NCBI RefSeq assembly: GCF_000275825.1
Contig: NZ_JH719942.1
Span: 2,176,212-2,240,211, forward strand
Reading direction: 5' to 3'
DNA: 64,000 nucleotides
From: Saprospira grandis DSM 2844
GTDB lineage: Bacteria; Bacteroidota; Bacteroidia; Chitinophagales; Saprospiraceae
Shown piece after piece: positions 35,252-44,303 of the stretch. Both the position numbers and the translations under genes were made by a program. Below the pieces are notes generated by a model, which had not been told where the DNA came from, did no database searches, and was given only the letters and a program-made list of their open reading frames with translations. How positions within the stretch are numbered: the stretch's first letter is position 1; the number at the start of each line of letters is the position of its first letter.

Positions 35252-36241
35252 ATGAGCGCGCGTATTTTATACACTTTTCTTTTTAGCTGTTTGCTGAGCC
35301 TAAGTATGCAGGCCCAGCAAGATCCTATGTTTACCAAATATATGTTCATGCCCATGGCCTATAACCCAGCTTATGCAGGAACAGCCAAGGTGTTGGATAT
35401 GGGCGTTTTGCACCGCCAACAATGGTGGGGCATAGAAGGGGCACCCATGACGCAGGCCATCAACTTGCACTCTCCCATAGAAGGTAAAAACATTGGATTA
35501 GGGCTCAATATGTCTTTGGACCAAATTGCCAACTCTCGGCAGTTTAATGTCTATGGCTCTTTTGCCTATCATATCCCCATCAATAAATCGGTGAAATTGT
35601 CTATCGGTATGCAAGGTGGGGTCTCTAACTGGGCTGCCGATTGGACCGACCTAGAACTAGAGGACCTCAACGACCCCGCTTTTCAGAATTTGCAGCCCAA
35701 CCTTTGGCTACCCAACTTTGGCGGGGGACTCTATCTCTTTTCTGAAAAATGGTTTGTGGGCCTTTCTGCTCCTATGCTGATCAATAATGCGCTGCGCCAA
35801 GAAACCAACAACCCCAATATTCCCCTGGCCCAACAATATCGCCACTATTATGTATCGGGTGGAGTGGCTATTCCTCTCAACTCTACTATGGTGTTTCGTC
35901 CCTCTTTGCTCGTGAAGCATGTGGGCCTCTTTGAAAAGAATGAACTGAACAATGTGGCGGCGCCTACAGAAATGGATGTAGATCTTTCGCTCTTGTTTAA
36001 TAATCGCCTCTGGGTAGGGGCTTCTTTCCGTACCGCCCTACAAGTAATTGACCAAACAAGTACCTACGATTCTGTCGATTTCTGGATTTCTATGCGCTTT
36101 GAAAATGGCCTCCGTATTGGTGCCGCCTATGATTATACCCTAACCGAACTGCAAGGACCCGCCCAAGGATCTTATGAAATTATGCTGGGCTACGACTTGA
36201 TGCGCTACAAAGGCAAAACCAAGCACGTCCGTTATTTCTAA
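35252..36241 (+). CDS. PorP/SprF-family outer-membrane protein (type IX secretion)
   Basis: 329 residues from ATG 35252; a TTG three codons earlier is less likely. A signal peptide ends at SMQAQ, then the family's invariant start QDPMFTKYMFMPMAYNPAYA and LHRQQWWGIEGAPMTQ. Amphipathic beta strands follow to a C-terminus with YEIMLGYDL. PorP/SprF proteins form small outer-membrane barrels that attach or pass specific T9SS cargo, often those with type B C-terminal domains such as the product at 23172. The gene just downstream encodes a PorE-like protein, which strengthens the T9SS assignment. Confidence 0.93.
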   Translation: MSARILYTFLFSCLLSLSMQAQQDPMFTKYMFMPMAYNPAYAGTAKVLDMGVLHRQQWWGIEGAPMTQAINLHSPIEGKNIGLGLNMSLDQIANSRQFNVYGSFAYHIPINKSVKLSIGMQGGVSNWAADWTDLELEDLNDPAFQNLQPNLWLPNFGGGLYLFSEKWFVGLSAPMLINNALRQETNNPNIPLAQQYRHYYVSGGVAIPLNSTMVFRPSLLVKHVGLFEKNELNNVAAPTEMDVDLSLLFNNRLWVGASFRTALQVIDQTSTYDSVDFWISMRFENGLRIGAAYDYTLTELQGPAQGSYEIMLGYDLMRYKGKTKHVRYF

Positions 36242-36321
36242 AATTAGCTTGAACCCAAGCAAAGAGTAGCAAAAAAAAACGACTAAGTACAGGACCTTTT
36301 ATGCTGCTCTTTCTGCGTTTG

Positions 36322-36466
36322 GCAGGCGGCAAAGCCGCCGCAGGCTGAGGGATGGATAAGGGTGGCCGAAGGCCAGACCAAGCAGGCAAAGCCTGCGAAG
36401 GGCCGAGCAGACCTGCGAGCCCTGACACAGCCCGACCCGAGCCAAAGGCGAGGGGCAGCCCCAAAA
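36322..36466 (-). repeat. Family-A element, type 2 (copy 13)
   Basis: Minus strand: TTTTGGGGCTGCCCCTCGCC, GGGTCGGGCTGTG, core linkers, middle stem GCAGGC-TTT-GCCTGC, GGCC-TTC-GGCC, CATCCCTCAGCCTG, stem GGCGGC-TTT-GCCGCC. The GGGGC end is about 35 bp before the PorE-like start. Confidence 0.9.
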
Positions 36467-36497
36467 TAAAAGCGTCTTGTGCTTAAATAAAACATAT

Positions 36498-39056
36498 ATG
36501 CGTTATAATAAATCCTTTCTTCTACTACTTTTATTTAGCCTTTTGGGCAGCGGCCTACTAATGGCCCAAAAAGGAAAGTTGCGTAAGGCAAAAGGCCTGA
36601 TGGAGGACTATAATTATCAGGCCGCTATTGATGTCTATCTAAAGGTGTTGGAGAAGTATGATGAATCAGAGGCCAAACTCAATATTGCAGAATGTTACCG
36701 CATGCTCCGCAACTCTGATGAAATGGAGTATTGGTACGGACAAGTGTCGCTGATGCCGCAAGCCCCACCCATTACCCTACTTTATTATGCGCAGGCCCTA
36801 CAAATGAATGGTAAATGCCAAAAGGCCACCAAATGGGTGAGAGAATACCTTAAACTTATGCCCGATGATACCCGCGCCCGCTTTTTAGAAAAAGGTTGCG
36901 AGGAATCTATGGTGGATAATCTTAGGGCCTCCGGAGACCTCTACGACCTAGAGGTACGGCCAGAATTGAGCAGTAATGCCGATGACTTTTCGCCCGTATT
37001 ATATAAAGATGGCGAAAAAGAAAGAGTGATTATTAGCTCGACCAGAGACCGCGTTAAGTCTAAGTTCCCAGCCAAAATTGTAGAAGATAAATGGACCGAA
37101 GACGGCTTTGCCCAACTCTTTGACTTTGAACTCACCCTCAAAGATGAAAAGAAGTATATCTACGATTATGGCAAGCCCGAAAAATACGCCAAAAAGATCC
37201 GTAAAACACCCCGCCATATTGGCCCAATTACCTTTAATGCCGACCAAACCCAGGCTTATTTCTCAGCAACAGACCTAGACGGTAAGGCCGGAAATGAAGA
37301 TGGCGTGCTCCGCCAAAAAATCTATCTGGTCAATAAAAAAGGCGATAAATGGGATAAACCCGAAGGGGTGGTCTTCAATGATGAAGGCTATAATGTGATG
37401 CACCCCTCTTTGTCTAAGGATGGAACAATGCTCTTTTTTGCCTCCGATATGCCCGGGGGATTTGGTGGACTAGATCTCTATGCCTCTTATATGGAGGGTG
37501 GCCGCTGGTCGGTGCCCGTCAATTTAGGCCCCACCGTAAACACAGAAGGCGATGAGGCTTTCCCCTTTGCCCATGGCGAAGGCGTCGATATGACCCTCTA
37601 TTTTGCCTCTAATGGCCTAATTGGCCTTGGTGGACTAGACATTTATAAGGTGACCGAAAGCTATGGCGCCTGGCTAGATCCCGTCAACCTCGGCTACCCG
37701 ATCAATAGTAATAAGGACGATTTCTCGATTACGATGAATGAAACCAAAACTTACGGACTGATCGCTTCTAATCGCGATAATGGCGAGGGCCAAGGCGATG
37801 AGGGCGTAGGCGACCAAATTTATAGCTTCACGAAGCTGTCTATCTCTGTAGAAGTTATCGTTTTTGATAAAACAACCGAAATGCCCATTGAAGGCGCTAC
37901 GGTCTATACCGCCTGTAGCTCCGTAGATAGCTATACCACCAACCGAGATGGTAAGGCCTTCTTGGAAGTAGGGCTCGATAATCCCTGCGATTTTGCCGCA
38001 GAAATGCTCAACTATCGCCCCAATAATGTTCGTACAAAGGCCGCAGATATCAAACCCGGCCAAACAGTCGTTATCCAAATTCCCCTAGACCTCGAAAGAG
38101 TGTTTGATGTAGGAGGTACCGTAATCGATGGCTATTCCGAACAGCCCCTAGGCAATGCCTTGGTCCGCCTAAAATCAGATTGTGAAGGAACACTCAATGA
38201 ACTCTCTACCCTAACCGATGAAACTGGCTATTACGAATTCCTCGAAATCAATGAGGATTGCGATTACCAACTGATCGTTTCTAAAGATGGCTATACCAAG
38301 TCTTCTTCTACCTTTACCACCAGAAATATCGGCAAAGGAGATGAAGCGATCGAGGTGGATTTGGCCATCAACTGCCTACCCGGCACCGCCGATTGCCCCG
38401 ACCAAAAGAAGTTTCCCGAAGATTGCCTCCCCACAGGCAAACAAGATGAAAATGGCTATGATGAATGTGAGGACCAAAAAGGCAATAAGAATTATATCGA
38501 TGTCAATGGCAATACCATCTATATGGTCACGCCAGAAGGCGATACCATCTGGTTCCAACGACCAGAAGGCGTACCCGAAATTGTACACATTTTCTACGAT
38601 TTTAATAGAGCCAATATCCGCCCCGATGCCCGACCCGGCCTAGATTCTTTGGTGGCCTTCCTCCAAATGTTCCCCCAAGCTTCTGTACGCTTTACTTCTC
38701 ATACCGATGCCCGCGGAAAAAGACGCAGTAATCAACGCCTCTCTAACCGCCGCGCCGAATCGGTGGTCCGATACCTCATGAGAAAAGGAATTCCAAAAAA
38801 ACGCCTGAAAGCTAACGGTATGGGCGAAAAAGTAATGCTCAACGATTGCTATGATGGCATCCCCTGTACCGAAGAGGAACATCAGGAAAATCGCCGTACA
38901 GAGTTTACTATTATCGACTGGAAAGAGGACGGTACCGAACTCAAATCACTCAAACGTATGGAGGGCATTAACGTAGACCCCTGCCAAGATTGCCCTTCTG
39001 CCCCCGAAGTAGAAGAAGAAAATGCTAGAAACGAATCTACTTCTAGCACTAACTAA
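36498..39056 (+). CDS. PorE-like OmpA-family protein with TPR, PD40 propeller and carboxypeptidase-regulatory domain
   Basis: 852 residues from ATG 36498. Signal peptide about 1-22 (ends LLMAQ). TPR-like helices follow at about 25-140 (YQAAIDVYLKVLEKYDESEA, AECYRML). A WD40-like PD40 propeller spans about 160-440, with blades such as HPSLSKDGTMLFFASDMPGG and GGLDIYKV. A carboxypeptidase regulatory-like/CNA-B region at about 450-630 includes VIDGYSEQPLGNALVRLKSD. The OmpA peptidoglycan-binding domain is at about 690-800 (FTSHTDARGKRRSNQRLSNR, RRAESVVRYL). This is the layout of PorE in the type IX secretion system, which is thought to tie the complex to peptidoglycan. The tail is acidic and Ser/Glu-rich. 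The neighbouring PorP-like gene supports a shared role. Confidence 0.9.
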   Translation: MRYNKSFLLLLLFSLLGSGLLMAQKGKLRKAKGLMEDYNYQAAIDVYLKVLEKYDESEAKLNIAECYRMLRNSDEMEYWYGQVSLMPQAPPITLLYYAQALQMNGKCQKATKWVREYLKLMPDDTRARFLEKGCEESMVDNLRASGDLYDLEVRPELSSNADDFSPVLYKDGEKERVIISSTRDRVKSKFPAKIVEDKWTEDGFAQLFDFELTLKDEKKYIYDYGKPEKYAKKIRKTPRHIGPITFNADQTQAYFSATDLDGKAGNEDGVLRQKIYLVNKKGDKWDKPEGVVFNDEGYNVMHPSLSKDGTMLFFASDMPGGFGGLDLYASYMEGGRWSVPVNLGPTVNTEGDEAFPFAHGEGVDMTLYFASNGLIGLGGLDIYKVTESYGAWLDPVNLGYPINSNKDDFSITMNETKTYGLIASNRDNGEGQGDEGVGDQIYSFTKLSISVEVIVFDKTTEMPIEGATVYTACSSVDSYTTNRDGKAFLEVGLDNPCDFAAEMLNYRPNNVRTKAADIKPGQTVVIQIPLDLERVFDVGGTVIDGYSEQPLGNALVRLKSDCEGTLNELSTLTDETGYYEFLEINEDCDYQLIVSKDGYTKSSSTFTTRNIGKGDEAIEVDLAINCLPGTADCPDQKKFPEDCLPTGKQDENGYDECEDQKGNKNYIDVNGNTIYMVTPEGDTIWFQRPEGVPEIVHIFYDFNRANIRPDARPGLDSLVAFLQMFPQASVRFTSHTDARGKRRSNQRLSNRRAESVVRYLMRKGIPKKRLKANGMGEKVMLNDCYDGIPCTEEEHQENRRTEFTIIDWKEDGTELKSLKRMEGINVDPCQDCPSAPEVEEENARNESTSSTN

Positions 39057-39080
39057 AAGCAGCTGCATAAGCACATAAAA

Positions 39081-39114
39081 AAAGACCACTTTCTCTAAAG
39101 AAAGTGGTCTTTTC
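39081..39114. terminator. Bidirectional terminator between the PorE-like and Crp-like genes
   Basis: A perfect 14-bp stem (AAAGACCACTTTCT / AGAAAGTGGTCTTT), CTAA loop, A-run before and T-run after. It serves the two convergent genes. Confidence 0.9.
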
Positions 39115-39127
39115 TATTCCCCAAAAC

Positions 39128-39799
39128 CTATTCCCGATTCCAGTTCTCTAAGGCCTCTGGCTCCAACAATAATTCAATTTTATTGCGACCCAAACGAAGC
39201 AGCTCCTTGCGCTCCAATTTCTTGAGCAAACGAGAAACCGCCTCCCTAGAAGCATTCAGCTCCCGAGCAATTTCCTGATGCGTGGTGTTGAGCATCTTCT
39301 GACCCAAAGAACGCGACTTGCTAGCCAAATAACGCAGCAAACGCTCGTCCATCTTCAAAAAGGCAATGTTGTCTAAAGCACTAAATAATTCCTCAAAACG
39401 ATTGTTGTAAGAGGTCATCACAAACTCCCGCCAACTCCGATATTGCCCCATCCAATCTTCCATCTTTTGCAAAGGAATAAAAATAACCTGACTGGGCTCC
39501 TCCGTAATAGTCCGAATCTCACTCTTCCGACGCATCATGCAACAGGTAAAAGCCATCGCACAGGTGTCACCCCCATTGAGGTAGTACAAAAATAATTCAT
39601 TGCCGTCATCAGACTGACGCAAAACTTTTATACTCCCCTCTATCATCAAGGGCACATAACGAATGTAATCGCCATAGTCCATTAAGGTCTCATTGGCATC
39701 AAATGCTCGCAAAGTCGAACATTCTACAATTTCATTTTGCAATTCTAGTTCCGTGAGTAAGGGAAAAGATTTGCGGATAAGGTGTGTCGTTAATTCCAT
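39128..39799 (-). CDS. Crp/Fnr-family transcriptional regulator
   Basis: 223 residues from ATG 39799; the frame stays open through the upstream repeat but that Arg/Ala-rich stretch is repeat translation. A cyclic-nucleotide-binding beta-roll spans about 15-120 (YVPLMIEGSIKVLRQSDDGN, ELFLYYLNGGDTCAMAF), then the dimer helix and a Crp-type winged helix (TTHQEIARELNASREAVSRL, LLKKLERKELL). There is no FNR-type N-terminal Cys cluster. CCMM near 95-98 is noteworthy but not a known metal site. The ligand is unknown; it likely regulates other loci. Confidence 0.92.
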   Translation of the reverse strand: MELTTHLIRKSFPLLTELELQNEIVECSTLRAFDANETLMDYGDYIRYVPLMIEGSIKVLRQSDDGNELFLYYLNGGDTCAMAFTCCMMRRKSEIRTITEEPSQVIFIPLQKMEDWMGQYRSWREFVMTSYNNRFEELFSALDNIAFLKMDERLLRYLASKSRSLGQKMLNTTHQEIARELNASREAVSRLLKKLERKELLRLGRNKIELLLEPEALENWNRE

Positions 39800-39838
39800 C
39801 TTTAGTAGGACTTGTTTTTTTATTAGCTGATTATTTTT

Positions 39839-39966
39839 AGGGGCCTCCCCAGCGGCCCGTTGGGCCTCGGGGCGGGCTGTGCAGCAGCTCGCTGTTCGCT
39901 CGGCCCTGCGCCGCCTGCGGCGGCTGGGTCTGGCCCTTTGGGCCACTGCCTTCCATCCCTAGGCCG
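39839..39966 (+). repeat. Family-A element, hybrid of types 1 and 2 (copy 14)
   Basis: The 5' side is GGGGCCTCCCC (type 1) then GGGGCGGGCTGTG (type 2); the 3' side is CCATCCCTAGGCC, a mixture of CATCCCTCAGCC and CATCGCTAGGCC. Middle stem GCCGCC-TGC-GGCGGC. It lies directly upstream of the Crp-like start. Confidence 0.88.
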
Positions 39967-40014
39967 CACAACAGTTTTCTAGCTATTAAGCTGCCGCCCC
40001 TGGCCCGCTGTCAC

Positions 40015-41805
40015 TTAAAAGCGATTTAGGTAGCCAAAATGAATTTTTGCATTGCGAAACAAAATAGCATTTTCCCAATAGTTTCCCAAAGCATAACTTA
40101 TTGCAAATACCCCCACCGGGGTCTCTAATGCCAATCCGGCCCCAAAAGCATAAGTTTTACGTTGATTATTAGACTGCTCAAACTGAGCCAACTCCCCAAA
40201 TAGGTAGCTGTAGCTGTTCTGTCCCAAAATATAACGAACTTCTAAACTGACCAAATGATAATATTCAGAGAGGATGCTTTGTTCATCAAATGCCCTTAAA
40301 AGTTGCTGCCCCCCCAAACGAAATAATTCATTGTCATACTTTTCTGCCGAACCAAGTAGGTAGCCCATCCGATGACGACCCATAATACTGAGCTGCCTCA
40401 ATAGGGGCTGGTAATATTGTAAGTCGGTCTCTAACTGGTATTGAGCCACCGCACTGACACTATCGTAAAGCTGCCCAAAATCAAAGTCCAAATCAGCCGG
40501 GTCCCTTAAGTTCAATATAGCCGAATTGGACCTTACACTTTTCTGCCCCAAACTCCCCTTTACCCCCAATATAACCCCCCGCCTAGGGTTCCAACGATAA
40601 TCTACCCGCCTCAACTGATAGGCCAAACCCAACATGTTCTGCCGACTATCCACCAAGCTGGGCAGTTTCCGACTCCGCAAAACCGCTAAGGTGTCCATCT
40701 GCTGAACACTCGTACTACTGTTTTTCCAAAAAGCAGTCAATTCCTGGTTCCCGTCAAAAAGATAAGTAATCCCCAACTCCCCAATGATGTCAATATAAGT
40801 GCTGTCTCTCCGGTAAATAGAAAAGTCCGCCGCCAAACCCAATGGCGTCCTAAAGATATAAGGGGCCGAATAGGCCAAGTTCAATTCCGAACGACCCGTC
40901 TCAAATTGTTGCCAGTTGCCCAATATCCGCTGCCCCCGCCCAAAAGGATTTAAGAGCTCTATGTCTACCTGCCCCGTAAATTTGAACTTTGGAGCTGGAG
41001 AAACCGCATTGTCATTGGGCAATATCCCAAAGATGATATCAAAGCGACTGGCGTTTTTCTTCTGCACAAATAAAATAGGCCGAGCCAAATTCCCCTCAAA
41101 TAGAATGTAGGGATCAGCCGTTAGGGCCAAAAAAGGAAGCTCGGCTATCCGCTTGCGAATAGCCTGTATTTTCCGCTCATCATAGAGCTGGCCCTGCTTT
41201 AGCCCCAAATAACGAGACAAAAATCCCTTGCGAATAGGAGAAGGACCTTTCTTTTTCCCCTTCCTCCGAATATCCAAACTATCTAAGCGAATCAATGGCC
41301 CTTGCTCCAATAAGAGCTGGGCCGAAATATCCCGCCCCGCTATTTGGTTCAGCTGCCAATGGGTCTGCGCAAAAGGATAACCATGGCGCTCGGCATATTC
41401 CAATAAGGCCAATTCTAGCTCATCAATTTGGACCATAGAAAAAACCCGGCCCTCCAAATCCCAATACTTTGGCCCCAAGGCCGCCAACTGATAAGGCGAA
41501 ATGCTATCTAAAGCCAAAGCATCTAGCCGATAGACGGGCCCCAAAATAACCGGCAAGACATAAGTCTGACTATCCAATTGCCTCGGCACACCCAATTGGG
41601 CCTCCAAATAACCCAACTGATGTAGCCTAGCCAATTGTTTGGGCCAGTATTGCTGCAAGGCCACAGCCGTTAAACCCTCAGGCACTGCCTCCTTCTTGAG
41701 CCAGCGCTTGGGCAAACTGTCTAAAGGAAAGGCTAAGGAAAATTGCTGCCCATAAACAACAATAGTAGAAAATAAACAAAGCAAAAATATAAGCAAAGAA
41801 GGCAT
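40015..41805 (-). CDS. Omp85/BamA-TamA-like outer-membrane protein
   Basis: 596 residues. Signal peptide about 1-19 (ends VVYGQ). The periplasmic part (about 20-260) looks like two to three POTRA-type modules: YWPKQLARLHQLGYLEAQLG, LELALLEYAERHGYPFAQTH, and the DERKIQAIRKRIAELPFLAL segment. The C-terminal ~330 residues alternate polar/hydrophobic as a 16-strand barrel, with the last strand AKIHFGYLNRF ending in Phe, the beta-signal for Bam. The VRYILGQNSYSYLFGE and GLALETPVGVFAISYALG segments match the D15/surface-antigen domain. It is shorter than BamA and closer to TamA-like or accessory Omp85 proteins. Single-gene unit. Confidence 0.8.
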   Translation of the reverse strand: MPSLLIFLLCLFSTIVVYGQQFSLAFPLDSLPKRWLKKEAVPEGLTAVALQQYWPKQLARLHQLGYLEAQLGVPRQLDSQTYVLPVILGPVYRLDALALDSISPYQLAALGPKYWDLEGRVFSMVQIDELELALLEYAERHGYPFAQTHWQLNQIAGRDISAQLLLEQGPLIRLDSLDIRRKGKKKGPSPIRKGFLSRYLGLKQGQLYDERKIQAIRKRIAELPFLALTADPYILFEGNLARPILFVQKKNASRFDIIFGILPNDNAVSPAPKFKFTGQVDIELLNPFGRGQRILGNWQQFETGRSELNLAYSAPYIFRTPLGLAADFSIYRRDSTYIDIIGELGITYLFDGNQELTAFWKNSSTSVQQMDTLAVLRSRKLPSLVDSRQNMLGLAYQLRRVDYRWNPRRGVILGVKGSLGQKSVRSNSAILNLRDPADLDFDFGQLYDSVSAVAQYQLETDLQYYQPLLRQLSIMGRHRMGYLLGSAEKYDNELFRLGGQQLLRAFDEQSILSEYYHLVSLEVRYILGQNSYSYLFGELAQFEQSNNQRKTYAFGAGLALETPVGVFAISYALGNYWENAILFRNAKIHFGYLNRF

Positions 41806-41847
41806 AGACTAAGCTGTTTTGAAGAGAGGGGACCATAAGGTTGTTTG

Positions 41848-42009
41848 CATAAGGGCTTTAGCCCGCCCTTATGGCTGAGGGATGGTAGGGGGGGGCCGTA
41901 GGCCAGACCAAGCTTTTGAGCAAAGCGAAAAAGCGCAGGGCCGAGCAGACCTGCGAGCCCCCGAACAGCCCGACCCGAAGGCCCATAGGGCCGTAGGGGC
42001 AGCCCCAAA
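41848..42009 (-). repeat. Family-A element, type 2 (copy 15)
   Basis: Minus strand: TTTGGGGCTGCCCC, stem ACGGCCC-TAT-GGGCC, TTCGGGTCGGGCTGTTC, core, middle stem CGCTTTTTCGCTTTGC...AAAAGC, CATCCCTCAGCC, terminal stem CATAAGGGC/GCCCTTATG with an embedded GGGCTAAAGCCC. It accounts for most of 41806-42102. Confidence 0.9.
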
Positions 42010-42102
42010 TAAATAATAACAAAACTTTTAAGGGATTTGAAGTAGAGGACTTAGGCGAATTGAATAAAGATTGTAATTTCGTCTGTACAGAAAACAACAA
42101 CT

Positions 42103-43551
42103 ATGCAAGAGGATTCATTAAGCGTTTTTGATATGTTTAAGGTGGGCGTTGGCCCCTCGAGCTCACATACGCTGGGCCCCTGGAATGCCATGCTGCACTT
42201 TATTCACAAACGACTTGGGGCCGAGAATTGGCCAAAGGTAAAACAAATTCGGCTAGAGCTTTATGGCTCTTTGGCCAAAACTGGCATTGGCCACGGAACC
42301 GATATTGCGGTGCTGATGGGCCTGCTCAATGAGGACCCCAAAACAACAGATACCGACCTGATCGGGGCCCGTATTCAAGATATTAAGGCCAGTAAACGCA
42401 TTTTGCTGGCCGGCCAAATAAAGGTCCCTTTTTGCTATGAACAAGACCTGCAGTTTTGGCCCGAAAACCTGCCGTATCACCCCAATGGCCTAAAGGTGAA
42501 GGCCTTTTTAACCAATAAAACCCTAGAGGAAACCTATTATTCAATAGGCGGCGGCTTTATTGAATGGGCCTCGGCCCTAGATCATGGCCCCATCCAAAAA
42601 GAAGAAGATTTTCCAGAACTGGTCACCAGCTATTCGGTCCGAAAAGCCAAGGATATTCTCAATTATTGCCAAGCTATGAATGGCGCCTCAATTAGCCAGT
42701 TTGTTTTGGAACGAGAGAAACAATGGCGGCCCGCAGAAAATAGCCTGCTACAGGCCTGGGATATCTGGGAGGTCATGAAGGCCTGTGTCTATAAGGGTTG
42801 CCACCAAACGGGAATCTTGCCCGGTGGCTTGCAGGTGCACCGCCGGGCTAACCGCATGATGAAACGCCTGTTGGGCGAACAAGTTAGCTATAGCAATGCC
42901 CAAGAATGGATCGGCCTGATCCGAGGCAAACAACATGCTCATCAAGATATTTTTAAGTGGGTCAGCTGCTTTGCGCTCTCCGCCAATGAGGAAAATGCCG
43001 CCTTTGGCCGAGTGGTTACGGCCCCTACCAATGGGGCTTCTGGCGTGATTCCCGCCGTGCTGATGTACTATATTTGCTTTGCCGATAACTTTAAGAAGGA
43101 GAATATCGCTCGTTTCCTCCTAACGGCTGGACAGGTGGGGGTTTTGTTCAAAATCAATGCAACCATCTCCGCAGCTATGGGCGGCTGCCAGGCCGAGATT
43201 GGGGTGTCTTCGGCCATGGCCGCCGCTGCCCTGACCGAATGCCTGGGCGGTAGCTACGAGCAGGCTTTAATCGCTGCCGAAATTGCCATGGAACACCATC
43301 TGGGCCTTACCTGCGACCCTATTGGGGGACTGGTCCAAATCCCCTGTATTGAGCGAAATAGCATGGGGGCCATTAAGGCCATCAATGCCGCCTACCTGGC
43401 CCTAGAAACCGACCCCAAGCAAGCTAGAGTCGCCCTAGATGAGGTTATTCTGGCCATGTGGGAAACCGCCCAAGATATGAACTTTAAGTATAAGGAAACC
43501 GCAGAGGGAGGGCTGGCTGTGCAGGTGCCTATTGGCCTTTCTGAATGTTAG
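42103..43551 (+). CDS. sdaA: L-serine dehydratase (L-serine ammonia-lyase), single chain
   Basis: 482 residues. The N-terminal beta domain starts [20 protein letters not shown], diagnostic of iron-sulfur serine dehydratases. The alpha domain has [20 protein letters not shown] near 305-324, then [20 protein letters not shown], and the cluster cysteines in [18 protein letters not shown]. The 4Fe-4S cluster activates L-serine for conversion to pyruvate and ammonia in the cytoplasm. Single-chain form, as in E. coli SdaA, not the split alpha/beta form of Gram-positives. Confidence 0.96.
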   Translation: MQEDSLSVFDMFKVGVGPSSSHTLGPWNAMLHFIHKRLGAENWPKVKQIRLELYGSLAKTGIGHGTDIAVLMGLLNEDPKTTDTDLIGARIQDIKASKRILLAGQIKVPFCYEQDLQFWPENLPYHPNGLKVKAFLTNKTLEETYYSIGGGFIEWASALDHGPIQKEEDFPELVTSYSVRKAKDILNYCQAMNGASISQFVLEREKQWRPAENSLLQAWDIWEVMKACVYKGCHQTGILPGGLQVHRRANRMMKRLLGEQVSYSNAQEWIGLIRGKQHAHQDIFKWVSCFALSANEENAAFGRVVTAPTNGASGVIPAVLMYYICFADNFKKENIARFLLTAGQVGVLFKINATISAAMGGCQAEIGVSSAMAAAALTECLGGSYEQALIAAEIAMEHHLGLTCDPIGGLVQIPCIERNSMGAIKAINAAYLALETDPKQARVALDEVILAMWETAQDMNFKYKETAEGGLAVQVPIGLSEC

Positions 43552-43558
43552 GAGGAGG

Positions 43559-43722
43559 ATTTGGGGCTGCCCCTACGGCCCTTTGGGCCTTCGGGTCGGG
43601 CTGTGTCGGGGCTCGCAGCTCTGCTCGGCCCTGCGCTTTTTCGCTGCGCTCAAAAGCTGGGTCTGCGGCTTCGCCGCCCCCCTATCCATCCCTCAGCCGA
43701 TGCGCTGGCCAAAGGCCAGCGC
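43559..43722 (+). repeat. Family-A element, type 2 (copy 16)
   Basis: TTTGGGGCTGCCCC, GGCCCTTTGGGCC stem, TTCGGGTCGGGCTGTG, CTCGCAGCTCTGCTCGGCCC, middle stem GCTTTTTCGCTGCGC...AAAAGC, TCTGCGGC-TTC-GCCGC, CATCCCTCAGCC, terminal stem GCGCTGGCC-AAA-GGCCAGCGC. All three frames are fortuitously open here, which gives false short ORFs. Confidence 0.9.
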
Positions 43723-43803
43723 AGGCCCTTAGCCCTAGGCTATAGGGTAGCATTGAAGCCAAGCAGCCCTATCTGTTTTTGCTGTGTTCTAGAGGACTAA
43801 ATA

Positions 43804-43838
43804 GGAGCTAAGGCCTAGGGGCTTTGGCTCCTTTTTTC
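43804..43838 (+). terminator. Terminator downstream of sdaA and its 3' repeat
   Basis: GGAGCTAAGGCC pairs with GGCTTTGGCTCC (wobbles), followed by T6. Confidence 0.75.
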
Positions 43839-43972
43839 TGCGATTTGAGTGTGTTTAAAACTTTGTGTTTCTCCTTTGTCCCTAAGCGACTATTGGCCAA
43901 ATCCTAAAAAGTTAAAGCCCCAAATTTTATTCGGACACACAAAATCCTGAACAGTCCTGAACAGTCCCTCTC

Positions 43973-44236
43973 GATGGGTATGGGTACCCCTCTTGATGGG
44001 TATGGGTACCCCTCTCGATGGGTATAGGTACCCCTCTTGACGGGTATGGGTACCCCTCTCGATGGGTATGGGTGCCCCTCTCGATGGGTATGGGTACCCC
44101 TCTCGATGGGTATGGGTACCCCTCTTGACGGGTATAGGTATCCCTCTTGACGGGTATAGGTACCCCTCTTGACGGGTATAGGTACCCCTCTTGACGGGTA
44201 TAGGTACCCCTCTTGACGGGTATAGGTACCCCTCGC
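43973..44236. repeat. Tandem array of 12 x 22-bp units
   Basis: Units start every 22 bp from 43973 to 44215. Consensus GAYGGGTATRGGTACCCCTC plus TY. Units 1-7 mostly read GATGGGTATGGG; units 8-12 read GACGGGTATAGG, as if copied from one another. Differences are almost all transitions. Each unit holds the 8-bp palindrome GGGTACCC or a one-base variant. The left flank has a 10-bp duplication (CCTGAACAGT twice at 43946-43967). All three minus-strand frames are open because 22 is not a multiple of 3; I read this as a minisatellite, not a gene. The rest of 43552-44303 is repeat and terminators. Confidence 0.95.
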
Positions 44237-44245
44237 TGAGACCGC

Positions 44246-44281
44246 AAAGAGGAGCAACTACCATAGTAGTTGCTCCTCTTT
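44246..44281 (-). terminator. Terminator of the Lon-N domain gene
   Basis: A perfect 16-bp stem (AAAGAGGAGCAACTAC / GTAGTTGCTCCTCTTT) with a CATA loop, 22 bp after the minus-strand stop. It lacks a long T-run on either side. Confidence 0.75.
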
Positions 44282-44303
44282 GTTATTTGGCCAAATGGCC
44301 GTT

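Noticed and set aside
39800..39946. N-terminal extension of the Crp-like regulator
   Set aside because: The added Arg/Ala-rich residues are repeat translation; ATG 39799 gives the normal family start.
43532..43800. Three overlapping plus-strand frames after sdaA
   Set aside because: They are translations of family-A copy 16; similar Gly-Leu-Leu-Gly-Pro peptides arise from other copies on either strand.
43973..44236. Possible CRISPR array
   Set aside because: Units are contiguous with no unique spacers, and no cas gene is seen.
43890..44264. Three overlapping minus-strand frames (106-124 codons) rich in Tyr-Pro-Ser-Arg-Gly
   Set aside because: They are translations of the 22-bp tandem array in its three frames; they start inside a terminator hairpin and no frame stands out.
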